64,000 nt of DNA from Olsenella_L sp051876355 (GTDB lineage Bacteria; Actinomycetota; Coriobacteriia; Coriobacteriales; Atopobiaceae): contig JBJEHU010000038.1 in the NCBI GenBank assembly GCA_051876355.1, positions 35,187-99,186 of the forward strand, read 5' to 3'. The notes under the pieces are model-generated. The model was not told where the DNA came from. It made no database searches and worked only from the letters and a program-made list of their open reading frames with translations. Of the stretch, positions 52,037 through 60,139 are shown one piece after another. The position numbers were made by a program, and so were the translations under genes. Within the stretch, counting starts at the first letter, position 1. Every line of letters starts with the position of its first letter.

Positions 52037-54130
52037 TCAGATGCAGAAGCCTGGCAGGACGCATGAGGTGTACTCGTCGCCTGTTGCCACGGTCGCGAAG
52101 TCGAAGACATCGCCATTCGGGCCGACGCGGTTGAACCAGGTCTCTCCGCCATCCTCCGAGCAGTCGGGGCTCGGCGAGCGCGTCCACCAGTAGCAGTCCT
52201 TGCCCTGCCACTTCCGCTGTGTCGCTTCGTTGAGGCGTGCCGTGATGCTCACGCTCTGGTCCTTCCAGTACTCGTACTGCGTGCCTTCGGCATTCACGAT
52301 GTCGGCCAGATAGCCATAGCCGGATGCGAATGTCTCGGCCTTGCGCGTGCCGCCGAGCTCTGCCATCGAGAAGAGCCAGATGCTATCTGTGGTAGTCGTG
52401 ACAGAGTCGGCCGTGCGCGTGGAGCCGGCATTGTTTGTGAGCTTCACGGCAGGGACGATGATGCTGGCAAGCTCGTCAGGCATGCTTGCCATGAAATCGT
52501 CTGCGAGCCAGCTCCTCATGCTGCATTGCTCCCAGCCGCCTTCAGGCATGGACGCGTCTGCCATCGCGCGGGCTGCAATCGGGTCCGTGAAGGCAAACGT
52601 GAGGCCGGCCTTGCCGCCGTCTTCCGTATCGTCGTGCCAGTAGCCAACGACCTGGACCGAAGCTGTCGTGCCGTCTGCGAGTGCGATGCTCTTCGTGAGG
52701 CCATCTGCGACAGAGCCGTCCTCATCGGCGATTCCCTTGTCATGCGCAATCGATGCGGCTTCGTCCAGGCTTGCCGCTCCGGCGATGGCAGAGGCAATGT
52801 CTGAGATCTCGCTCCAGCTCTTCTCGCCGAAGCTCTTCGGCCGCAGTGCCTCATAGGCACCGAATCCAGCCACGGCAGCAGCTGCGACAACGCCGGCACC
52901 GATGAGAAAGCTTCTTCTTGTAAGGGCCGGATGCCGCTTGGCAGGCTCTGCTGCAGCGGGGTTCCCGAGCGTCTCTGTCTGGATCTTCTGGAAGCGTCTC
53001 GGCGTCTCCTGATGCTCTGAGGTCCAGAGACGTGTGCCGCTTCTGCGCGACGGGATCTCCTCATGGCGGAGGGCAGAGGTCCTGCCGGTCGTCTCCTTCT
53101 GCCAGGCGGCAATCTCGCGGAAGAGGATGCGGGCATTCGGGCGCTCTGCCTGCGGGACCTTGATGCATGCCATGATTGCGTCCGTGAGGCCGCGGTCCTT
53201 CGGCGTGCGGGGCTCGAGAGGATGGGGCTCTGACTGCGTCTTCAGGAGGTAGGCATCTTCGCCGGGATGGTCGGCAAGGCGGAACGGTGTCTGTCCGGCG
53301 TACAGCTCATAGAGGACGCTTGCCAGCGCATAGATATCGATCGAAGGGGAGCGCCTGGCTAGGATCTGGCTCCTGTCGTTCAGGGCCAGCATCTCGGGCG
53401 GGGCATACTCCGGCGTTGCGGCACGCCAGACGTCCATCGTCGTCGTGAAGCTTGCATCATCCTTGCGCATGAAGATGGAGCTGCCGAGGTCGATGAGGCA
53501 GGTTTCGGGATCGCTGCCGTCCTTGAAGGGCGTGCTCTCGTCCGTGCGGATCATGATGTTCCGGGGCGAGATGTCGCGGTGCACGAACGTGCCCTCGAGG
53601 TATTCGGTCGAGATGAGCGTCTGGAGAACGGAAAGGGCGATGGCGGCAACGGCGGTACCAGGTGCCCCGCCATCCTTCTCGCGGGGGATGAGGCCGCTTG
53701 CGGATGCCTCCCTGAGCGTCTGGCCCTCTATCCATTCCATGAGGATGCCGGGATCGCCCTCATGCGTTACGCCGTAGCCGAAGACATCGGGGAATCCCTT
53801 GAGCTGCGAGACGGCAAGCTGGTTTCGGTACTCCTCGAAGAGCGCTGCCTCGCGGCCGCGCCGTGCGAACGGGTCTGCATCCTGCGGGACCGGACGGAGA
53901 CGCTTCAGGGCAAACGAGGTCCCCTCCGTGTTCTGCACATGGAGCAGCTGCGCATCGCTCAGGCGCGTGCTCTGGGCATGCTCGTCCTCATGTTCCACCA
54001 GAAGCGTCATATACCGGCGCCTTGTCGCGCCCTCATCGGTAGGGCTCACGGCAAACGAGGTATCGAACTGCTCGAACTCGATGACCTCGAGTCCGCCCGT
54101 GCCGGCCTTATCGTTCATTTCCTGCATCAT
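52037..54130 (-). CDS. Membrane Ser/Thr protein kinase with DUF6273-like ectodomain
   Basis: 697 residues from the ATG ending at 54130 (GGAAGG upstream); later in-frame starts are possible. Residues about 55-345 form a kinase domain: ATP-site Lys76 in FALKRLRP, catalytic Asp186 in HRDISPRNIMI and metal-binding Asp214 in LIDLGSS (DLG for DFG). A charged linker leads to a membrane segment at about 407-426 after a twin-Arg RRSFLI. The ectodomain ends in WTRSPSPDCSEDGGETWFNRVGPNG, typical of DUF6273. It overlaps the FHA gene by 23 bases, so the two are coupled and probably partners. Confidence 0.85.
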   Translation of the reverse strand: MMQEMNDKAGTGGLEVIEFEQFDTSFAVSPTDEGATRRRYMTLLVEHEDEHAQSTRLSDAQLLHVQNTEGTSFALKRLRPVPQDADPFARRGREAALFEEYRNQLAVSQLKGFPDVFGYGVTHEGDPGILMEWIEGQTLREASASGLIPREKDGGAPGTAVAAIALSVLQTLISTEYLEGTFVHRDISPRNIMIRTDESTPFKDGSDPETCLIDLGSSIFMRKDDASFTTTMDVWRAATPEYAPPEMLALNDRSQILARRSPSIDIYALASVLYELYAGQTPFRLADHPGEDAYLLKTQSEPHPLEPRTPKDRGLTDAIMACIKVPQAERPNARILFREIAAWQKETTGRTSALRHEEIPSRRSGTRLWTSEHQETPRRFQKIQTETLGNPAAAEPAKRHPALTRRSFLIGAGVVAAAAVAGFGAYEALRPKSFGEKSWSEISDIASAIAGAASLDEAASIAHDKGIADEDGSVADGLTKSIALADGTTASVQVVGYWHDDTEDGGKAGLTFAFTDPIAARAMADASMPEGGWEQCSMRSWLADDFMASMPDELASIIVPAVKLTNNAGSTRTADSVTTTTDSIWLFSMAELGGTRKAETFASGYGYLADIVNAEGTQYEYWKDQSVSITARLNEATQRKWQGKDCYWWTRSPSPDCSEDGGETWFNRVGPNGDVFDFATVATGDEYTSCVLPGFCI

Positions 54131-55190
54131 GCACCTTCCGCGTATCCTGCCCGGATCCTGCAATGCGTATCACCATGAACTGCGTCGTCGTGCCGAGACA
54201 GAGCGTGTCGCTCATCGAGAGCTCGACGGGACCATAGTCCTTCCCGGGCTCGCGCTCCGCTCGTGGAGGCTCGACGATATAGGTCTTCCTGCTGTCGCCC
54301 GAAATCAGGGTCGTGCCGTTCGTGGAGCCCAGGCCCTTCACCCACCAGGTCCCGTTCTCGCGCCAGATTCGCAGGTGGTTCCTCGACACGTCGAACCCTA
54401 CGTTCGTTATTGCGCGCGGGCCTGTGGCCAGAGCGCCGATGATCGTGCCGGCTGGATCTGTCGAGAGCTCTTCGACCGGAAGCTGCGCATCGCCGTTCAC
54501 GATGCGCATGAGGCCCAGCCGCACATCGGTCTCTGTCGAGCTCGCCGCCTTCGGGAAGTCGGGGCCGATATTGGTCTCGGTTGTCCGTATCGTGAGCTCG
54601 AGCACGTTCCTCGCATAGTCCTGGACGATTGCGATGGCGGAAGCGGGCTTGCCGAGGCAGCCGCAGATGATGAAGAGCATGAGGCAGAGCTGGGCCTTCG
54701 CATTGTCCGAGAGCTGGTCTGCGTAGGCAATCTTCGAGAGCGCATTCGCGTAGAGATTGCCATCTTCTCCGGCAGCGGCAAGCGACTGGCGCATCGCTTC
54801 GGCAGCAGGTCCTGCGTAGTGCTCATGGAGCTCCTGGTAGGAGCTTTCTCCTCCGCCAAGGTGCGTGAGGATGGCAGTCTCGATCGTCTGCGTCGAGCGG
54901 GTGAAATCGGCGAAATCCTCTGCCTGGTACTTTCCTGGCTCTGCATGCACGATGTCGCGCGACAGGAACGTCCTGTCGTTCATAGCACGGGAGCGCAGAG
55001 GAAGTTCCTTCGAGTGGAAGTTCGGGCTCAGAAGCACGAGTGCCGCATCACGGTTCGATATGCGGCCGAACGCCTTGAGATCTGCATAGAGTGTGTAGCT
55101 GGGCAGGTCCATGGCGGGCATCGGTCTTTCATCCGTATTCTTGCAGGGCAGCTTCAGAGACGAAGCATAGCCAAGGATAGCGCATGCCAT
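54108..55190 (-). CDS. FHA-domain protein
   Basis: 360 residues if started at the ATG ending at 55190 (AAGGA eight bases upstream); ATGs at 55121 and 55112 are alternatives. The C-terminal FHA domain (about 245-345) has DVSRNHLRIW and GLGSTNGTTL, the phosphothreonine-binding signature, and an N-terminal arm GTIIG. The first 240 residues are all-helical with an unknown fold. It overlaps the membrane kinase gene, so it is likely a phosphopeptide reader of that kinase. Confidence 0.85.
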   Translation of the reverse strand: MACAILGYASSLKLPCKNTDERPMPAMDLPSYTLYADLKAFGRISNRDAALVLLSPNFHSKELPLRSRAMNDRTFLSRDIVHAEPGKYQAEDFADFTRSTQTIETAILTHLGGGESSYQELHEHYAGPAAEAMRQSLAAAGEDGNLYANALSKIAYADQLSDNAKAQLCLMLFIICGCLGKPASAIAIVQDYARNVLELTIRTTETNIGPDFPKAASSTETDVRLGLMRIVNGDAQLPVEELSTDPAGTIIGALATGPRAITNVGFDVSRNHLRIWRENGTWWVKGLGSTNGTTLISGDSRKTYIVEPPRAEREPGKDYGPVELSMSDTLCLGTTTQFMVIRIAGSGQDTRKVHDAGNER

Positions 55191-55227
55191 GCGCCGCGTC
55201 CTTCAGGCAACCGAATGGCAACGCCAC

Positions 55228-55257
55228 GTTCAGACAACTTTACATATCTGCCTGAAC
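55228..55257 (-). terminator. Hairpin between LysR and FHA genes
   Basis: On the minus strand GTTCAGGCA pairs with TGTCTGAAC (9 bp with a wobble) across 12 bases. It probably reduces read-through from lysR into the FHA gene. Confidence 0.45.
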
Positions 55258-55280
55258 GGTGCTGGGATCGAGAAACTTCC

Positions 55281-56159
55281 TCAGGATTTGTCTGCGACGC
55301 GGCGCATCTCGTCGAGGAAGGCCTCTCCCGGCTTCGAGAGCAGGCGGAACTTCTTCCAGATCAGGTAGGCGCCAGCCGTGAGGGCAGGCTCCAGGGGCAC
55401 AAATGCCAGATCGTCAGGACAGACGCCTTCGATCGAGAGCGCCAGGGCAAGGCCCCCGCGCACAAGCAGGAGCGCATTGCCGATCATATCGTGGCGGCCG
55501 ACGATGTTGTAGCTTCCCTCGTGGAGCGCGCCCCCGGACCAAGCATCGAGATCGAAGCTCTCATGCGCTGTGCGGGACGAGACCATAAGGTCGAGGCCTT
55601 CGAAATCCTCGGGATGGATGCCTGCCTTCTGGGCCAGCGGATGGCCAGGCGGGACGATGAGGCCGACCCGCTCTTCGAGCGGCAGCTTCAGATGGTCGTA
55701 CTTCTCCACCTTGAACGGCTCGAGCACGACCGCGAAGTCTACGACGCCCCGCTCGAGGCGTTCCTCGATCGCATCGGCATTGCCGGTCGAGAGCTCTATC
55801 TGGACCTTCGGATGGAGCGTACGGACTCTGCGGAATGCCTCGACGACCGATGTCATGGCGCGAGTCTCGGCAGCGCCGATGCGGACTGTGCCCTGGAGCT
55901 CGGCTCCCGGCCCTACTTCAGACTCGGTCTGCTCGACAAGCGCCAGGATCTCCTCTGCGCGTTGGCGGAGCCTCATGCCATCCTCTGTGAGCGTCGTTGC
56001 ACGGTTCGTGCGTACGAAGAGCGTGCATCCGAGTTCGGCCTCGAGCTCTGCAATCTGGCGTGAGAGCGTCGGCTGCGTCACGTGCAGGACGTTGGCTGCC
56101 TCCGTCATGTTCTCTTCGCGTGCGACCGCGAGAAAGTATCTGAGGGTCCTTATCTCCAT
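55281..56159 (-). CDS. LysR-family regulator
   Basis: 292 residues from the ATG ending at 56159, giving the canonical start MEIRTLRYFLAVA. The winged helix spans residues 1-62, with ENMTEAANVLHVTQPTLSRQIAELEAELGC. The effector domain starts at about 90 (VRIGAAETRAM). It is an orphan: the region upstream (56160-56433) holds no recognisable target gene. It may have lost its target or control a distant one. Confidence 0.9.
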   Translation of the reverse strand: MEIRTLRYFLAVAREENMTEAANVLHVTQPTLSRQIAELEAELGCTLFVRTNRATTLTEDGMRLRQRAEEILALVEQTESEVGPGAELQGTVRIGAAETRAMTSVVEAFRRVRTLHPKVQIELSTGNADAIEERLERGVVDFAVVLEPFKVEKYDHLKLPLEERVGLIVPPGHPLAQKAGIHPEDFEGLDLMVSSRTAHESFDLDAWSGGALHEGSYNIVGRHDMIGNALLLVRGGLALALSIEGVCPDDLAFVPLEPALTAGAYLIWKKFRLLSKPGEAFLDEMRRVADKS

Positions 56160-56177
56160 AGCATGGCTCCATATCAA

Positions 56178-56187
56178 AACGTACGTT
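56178..56187. promoter_or_regulatory. Palindrome upstream of lysR
   Basis: AACGTACGTT is a perfect 10-bp palindrome 19 bases before the LysR start, within an AT-rich stretch. It is a candidate autoregulatory site. Confidence 0.35.
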
Positions 56188-56433
56188 AACGGACTGTTTT
56201 ACCAGCTCAAACACATTATCTGCCAGAGATGGGACACATCAATCCGAAACAGCAGATAACACTCCGGCTGGGATTATTCTTCCATGGGTTCTTCCATGCA
56301 ATGATAAGAGATGAAACTAGGCGTATATATCGCTGCGGGAGAAGGCGTGAAGCTCGGCAGGCAAGAGAAGCTTCAAGGATACCTTGCCTCGGAGCTATAA
56401 AGGATAGCATCTAGATTCATTGCAGGCAGCCCA
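56188..56433. other. AT-rich gap without a supported gene
   Basis: Visibly AT-richer than its surroundings. A 29-codon frame at 56311-56400 (MKLGVYIAAGEG start, stop TAA) has only an AGAG as RBS and resembles no family I know. A 61-codon frame at 56229-56414 has none. Both are judged unlikely genes. The composition may mark lost or acquired DNA. With the weakly supported ORF at 56434-56667 discounted, the gene-free stretch runs to 56647. Confidence 0.4.
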
Positions 56434-56667
56434 TCAGCACTCTGCTCGTATCGCGGCAAGCATGTCTTCGGCTATCTTGCATGATTTGCCGGTCCCACCT
56501 TTTGCTATGGCCTCAGCTCCTTCGCGGAGAGTGGCGCTGGTTTCATCGTTCGGAATTGCGCTGACAGAATTGGATGTGCTGCTGCAGGCCTGCTTCATCT
56601 GTTTCGGAAGGTTCGTTTTGCTGGGGCATTGACTGCCATCACATCGCTCAGCTTTTTTCTTGGGCAT
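56434..56667 (-). CDS. Doubtful small ORF overlapping the end of the MerR gene
   Basis: 77 codons whose ATG lies 20 bases inside the MerR gene, in a different frame, with a GAGCAGG-like RBS. The product is polar (KKKAERCDGSQCPSKTN start; SCKIAEDMLAAIRAEC end) and matches no family I recognise. It could be a small coupled gene, a frame-shifted relic of a longer MerR tail or a chance ORF. Confidence 0.3.
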   Translation of the reverse strand: MPKKKAERCDGSQCPSKTNLPKQMKQACSSTSNSVSAIPNDETSATLREGAEAIAKGGTGKSCKIAEDMLAAIRAEC

Positions 56668-57118
56668 CCTGCTCGACGTCTGTCTCCCGATGCGCCTTCT
56701 CCCAGAGCTGCCGCCCCTCTTCTGGAAGGCCTTCCGGGCCCGCTTCCATGAAGCTCTCGCTGCCTGTCTCCGCTGCGGTGCGGTAGTACCAGAGCTTCCA
56801 GGAGATCATTGCGCGCGTGCACTCGAGCTCGGCAATCTTCTCGTCCACCTTCTTCTGCTGCTCTTCGAAGAGATGCAGACGGTCATGATAGGTATCAGGT
56901 CCTTTCTGGCACCATTCCATGAACTGTCTGATATCGCGGATCTCGAGTCCTGAGCGCTTGAGGCACTCAATCATCCTGAGGGATTCGAGCTGCTCTTCGC
57001 CGAAGCGGCGAGTGCCTGAGGTGCGCTCGAGGCCAGGGATGAGCCCCATCTTGTCGTAATAGCGGATTGTCGAGATGGGAAGGCCGAACATCGCCGATAC
57101 CTGGCCAATCGTATACAT
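56648..57118 (-). CDS. MerR-family regulator (AdhR/NmlR-like)
   Basis: 156 residues. Residues 1-70 form the MerR winged helix: YTIGQVSAMFGLPISTIRYYDKMGLIPGLERTSGTRRF. A coiled coil follows (about 80-115) with no Cys-rich metal site. It is divergent from an iron alcohol dehydrogenase and a flavodoxin gene, as in aldehyde-sensing AdhR/NmlR systems. A dyad in the intergenic region is its probable site. Confidence 0.9.
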   Translation of the reverse strand: MYTIGQVSAMFGLPISTIRYYDKMGLIPGLERTSGTRRFGEEQLESLRMIECLKRSGLEIRDIRQFMEWCQKGPDTYHDRLHLFEEQQKKVDEKIAELECTRAMISWKLWYYRTAAETGSESFMEAGPEGLPEEGRQLWEKAHRETDVEQDAQEKS

Positions 57119-57140
57119 GCGTATCTCCCAGAATATATCT

Positions 57141-57160
57141 TGACCTGAAGTTAGGTTTAG
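57141..57160 (+). promoter_or_regulatory. MerR-type promoter dyad
   Basis: TTGACC at 57141-57146 is a good -35 element, and ACCT-GAAGTT-AGGT (57144-57157) forms a dyad that overlaps it. MerR regulators bind such dyads in promoters with 19-base spacers. A -10 at that distance (TACAAC, 57166) is only fair. Confidence 0.55.
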
Positions 57161-57224
57161 ATATTACAACATAACGGTAAGACAAGAGGACAGATATGCT
57201 GTCCCGTTCGAGAAAGGCCTGCCG

Positions 57225-58391
57225 ATGCTTGGAGATTTCACCTACCACAACCCCTGCTGCGTCCATTTCGGACCCCATGCCCTGGAAGAACTGCCGAAAG
57301 AGCTTGCGGCTTATGGACCTCGTGTCCTTCTGACGTATGGCGGAGGATCCGTCAAGAGGTCTGGCCTCTACCAGAAGATCGTGGATATGCTGCATGATGC
57401 CGGCAAGACTGTCTTCGAGGTCTCTGGCGTCATGTCCAATCCGACCGCAGACAAGCTCCGTGAAGGATGCGCCGTGGCTCGGGAGAACGATGTCGACCTG
57501 ATTCTCGCGGTCGGCGGCGGCTCTGTCATCGACTTCTCGAAGGGCGTGAGCGTGGGTGCCTGGACCGAGGGGGATCCCTGGGAGCACCTGTACCTCCACA
57601 TGGAAGAGCCTGCCGGCAAGATCATTCCGGTCGGTGACATCCTCACGATGAGCGGAACCGGCAGCGAGATGAATGCAGGATCGGTCATCACGAACCACGA
57701 AGAGGGACTCAAGATCGGCCATGTCTTCGGCGCGGATGTGATTCCTCGCTTTGCGATCGTGAATCCCGAGCTCACCTTCACCGTGCCTGACTACCAGATG
57801 CGTGCCGGCATCTATGATGCCTTCAATCACATCTGCGAGCAGTACTTCTCGGGGACTGATGACAACACGAGCGATTACATCGCCGAAGGTCTCATGAAGA
57901 GCCTCGTGCATGCAAGCCGCATTGCTGTGAAGGATTCAGAGGACTATGAGGCACGCTCGAACATCAGCTGGGTCTGCACCTGGGCGCTCAATACGCTCAT
58001 TGCCTGCGGGAAGTCGACGGACTGGGAAGTCCACATGCTCGGCCAGGCTATGGGCGCCGTCACGGACGCGACGCACGGAATGACATTGTCTGCCGTGAGC
58101 CTTCCGTACTACCGGCTCGTCCTGCCCTACGGCGTCGCGAAGTTCGCACGCTTTGCCCGCGAGGTCTGGGGCGTGGATGCAGAAGGGAGGAGCGAGCGCG
58201 AGCTAGCCGAGGCAGGACTCGAAGCGATGAGCGCCTGGATGGATGAAATCGGCGTCGTGAAGCATGCACGCGAGCTCGGTCTTACCGAAGAGCTGATTCC
58301 TGCTGCCGTGAAGGCCACCTTCATCCTCGATGGGGGATACCACAAGCTCACGGCTGAGGAGGTCGAAGAGATCTTCCGTGAGAGCCTGTAG
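57225..58391 (+). CDS. Iron-containing alcohol dehydrogenase (YqhD/BdhA-like)
   Basis: 388 residues. The family pattern appears in order: FGPHALEELPKELAAYGPRVLLTYGGGSVKRSG, AVGGGSVIDFSKG, DILTMSGTGSEMNAGSVITN, then metal-ligand segments DAFNHICEQYF and HMLGQAMGAVTDATHGMTLSAV. This is the NADPH-dependent butanol-dehydrogenase type that reduces aldehydes. The divergent MerR gene suggests induction by aldehydes. The flavodoxin gene follows. Confidence 0.92.
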   Translation: MLGDFTYHNPCCVHFGPHALEELPKELAAYGPRVLLTYGGGSVKRSGLYQKIVDMLHDAGKTVFEVSGVMSNPTADKLREGCAVARENDVDLILAVGGGSVIDFSKGVSVGAWTEGDPWEHLYLHMEEPAGKIIPVGDILTMSGTGSEMNAGSVITNHEEGLKIGHVFGADVIPRFAIVNPELTFTVPDYQMRAGIYDAFNHICEQYFSGTDDNTSDYIAEGLMKSLVHASRIAVKDSEDYEARSNISWVCTWALNTLIACGKSTDWEVHMLGQAMGAVTDATHGMTLSAVSLPYYRLVLPYGVAKFARFAREVWGVDAEGRSERELAEAGLEAMSAWMDEIGVVKHARELGLTEELIPAAVKATFILDGGYHKLTAEEVEEIFRESL

Positions 58392-58465
58392 GTCCTTCTG
58401 GTATGCGGTCAAAGCATAGCAAGCTTCCTCACCAGGCATTTCACATGGCCGGTTGAAGGACCTAC
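58388..58465. repeat. 11-bp inverted repeat flanking the ADH-flavodoxin gap
   Basis: GTAGGTCCTTC at 58388-58398, which includes the ADH stop codon, and GAAGGACCTAC at 58455-58465 form a perfect inverted repeat with a 56-base interval. It could form a large RNA loop between the two genes. Confidence 0.5.
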
Positions 58466-58498
58466 GCTTGATGCAGGAAATAGGAGAAAGGATTCCTC

Positions 58499-58972
58499 AT
58501 GGCAAAGGCATTGGTAGCATATTTCAGCGCATCAGGCACGACGAAGCGCGTGGCAGAGCGCCTCGCGAAGGCAGCAGGGGCCGACCTCTTCAGGATCGAG
58601 CCTGAGACACCTTATACGTCAGCAGACCTCAACTGGCGCGACCGCCAGTCACGCACGACGAAAGAGAAGAACGACCGCAGCATCCGTCCGGCCTTGAAGG
58701 GTGCGGTGCCCGATGTGTCCAGCTACGACGTCGTCTATGTGGGCTTTCCCATCTGGTGGTACACGGCACCGAACATCGTGAACACGTTCCTCGAGTCTGC
58801 CGATTTCTCGGGCAAGACGATTGTGCCGTTCGCGACGTCGGGCGGAAGCAATGCATCTGCTGCGTCGCGCGATCTGGCTCCCTCGGCTCCTGGTGCCAAG
58901 GTAGAGCCTGGCGTGCTTCTGAACGGCGCCTCGGATGCCCGCCTGGCGAAGCTTGCGCAGCAATACGCCTAA
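58499..58972 (+). CDS. Flavodoxin
   Basis: 157 residues; AGGAGAAAGGA is upstream. The FMN phosphate loop is FSASGTTKRVAERLA (residues 9-23), followed by DVVYVGFPIWWYTAPN and the FATSGGSNAS loop. It is the flavodoxin_4-like group with electron-transfer or NADPH-quinone-type roles. It lies 107 bases after the ADH gene and may belong to the MerR regulon. Confidence 0.9.
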   Translation: MAKALVAYFSASGTTKRVAERLAKAAGADLFRIEPETPYTSADLNWRDRQSRTTKEKNDRSIRPALKGAVPDVSSYDVVYVGFPIWWYTAPNIVNTFLESADFSGKTIVPFATSGGSNASAASRDLAPSAPGAKVEPGVLLNGASDARLAKLAQQYA

Positions 58973-59040
58973 TCGGGCGGAATGGATGCACGTCTGTCCC
59001 TATGATGGGGGCAATGGATTCCGGAAGGAAGAGGTGGGAC

Positions 59041-60054
59041 ATGGCAGCAAAGCCTCAGCCCGGTACGGGTGGCAACATCTACGTTCCCTACAAGGAGCGT
59101 CAGGGCAACGAGTCGATCGTCTACTTCACGCGCGACCTCTCTGCGGCAGGGCTTGCCCATGCCTACGAGCAGGTGAGGGGCAATATCCACGGGAAGGTGG
59201 GCCTCAAGCTCCACACCGGCGAGCAGCACGGCCCGAACATCCTTCCGAGGGAATGGGTCAAGGCTCTTCGCGAGAAGGAGCCCGAGCTCAGGGACTCCAA
59301 TATCGTCGAGACGAACACGTACTACGAGGGCGACCGCTATACGACAGAGCAGCATCGCCATACGCTCGAGGTCAATGGCTGGACGTTCTGCCCTGTCGAC
59401 ATAATGGACGAGGATGGCATCGTTGACCTGCCTGTTGCGGGAGGCAAATGGTTCGATACGATCGGTGTCGGCGACCATATGCTGAGCTATGACTCGCTTG
59501 TCGTGCTCACGCATTTCAAGGGCCATGTGATGGGCGGTTTCGGCGGCTCGAACAAGAACATCGGCATCGGCTGCGCTGACGGACGGCGCGGCAAGGCGCA
59601 GATCCATACGACGCCGGGTTCTTCCAACATGTGGGACATCGCCGAAGAGGAGCTCATGGAGCGCATCAGCGAGTCTGCGAAGGCGACTGTGGACTTCTTC
59701 TCGTCCGAGGGGCGCGCGATCACATTCGTGAACGTGCTCAGGAACATGTCGGTCTCCTGCGACTGCGAAGGCGTCCATGCAGCACCGGTCGTGACGCCGA
59801 ATGTCGGCATCCTTGCCTCGACCGATATGCTCGCCGTCGACCAGGCTTCCGTCGATATGGTCTTCGCGATGAAGCCGGAAGAGAACCACGACCTGACTGA
59901 GCGCATGCTTTCCCGCCATGGCATGAGGCAGCTCTCGTACATGAAGGAGCTTGGGCTAGGCAACGACCGCTATGTGCTGATCGACCTCGACCACGAGGGA
60001 AGGCGCATGAGCATCGAGGAAGCGGTCGCGAACCTCACGCCGTTTGAAGGCTAG
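59041..60054 (+). CDS. DUF362-domain protein without ferredoxin domain
   Basis: 337 residues from ATG 59041. The DUF362 pattern is clear: VGLKLHTGEQHGPNILPREWVKAL near the N-terminus, VVLTHFKGHVMGGFGGSNKNIGIGCADGRRGKAQIH in the middle and VGILASTDMLAVDQASVDMV near the end. Many DUF362 proteins carry a C-terminal two-cluster ferredoxin; here only a CDC pair is present near residue 240. A redox role is likely but undefined. It follows flavodoxin and ends at a strong terminator. Confidence 0.85.
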   Translation: MAAKPQPGTGGNIYVPYKERQGNESIVYFTRDLSAAGLAHAYEQVRGNIHGKVGLKLHTGEQHGPNILPREWVKALREKEPELRDSNIVETNTYYEGDRYTTEQHRHTLEVNGWTFCPVDIMDEDGIVDLPVAGGKWFDTIGVGDHMLSYDSLVVLTHFKGHVMGGFGGSNKNIGIGCADGRRGKAQIHTTPGSSNMWDIAEEELMERISESAKATVDFFSSEGRAITFVNVLRNMSVSCDCEGVHAAPVVTPNVGILASTDMLAVDQASVDMVFAMKPEENHDLTERMLSRHGMRQLSYMKELGLGNDRYVLIDLDHEGRRMSIEEAVANLTPFEG

Positions 60055-60074
60055 TGGCATAGTCCATATAAGGG

Positions 60075-60114
60075 AAGAGCGGAAGGAGCGCCGATGCGGG
60101 CTCCTTCCGCTCTT
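60075..60114. terminator. Strong bidirectional terminator
   Basis: AAGAGCGGAAGGAGC pairs perfectly with GCTCCTTCCGCTCTT (15 bp), 10-base loop. It lies between the convergent DUF362 and DUF2252 genes. Confidence 0.88.
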
Positions 60115-60139
60115 TGCATCTTCAGGCTCTGCTGCCTCT

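Noticed and set aside
53799..56063. 754-codon plus-strand frame across the kinase, FHA and LysR genes
   Set aside because: Spans three well-supported minus-strand genes; product lacks recognisable domains.
56311..56400. 29-codon ORF with start MKLGVYIAAGEG
   Set aside because: Weak RBS and no family; resemblance to a resolvase N-terminus is too short to trust.
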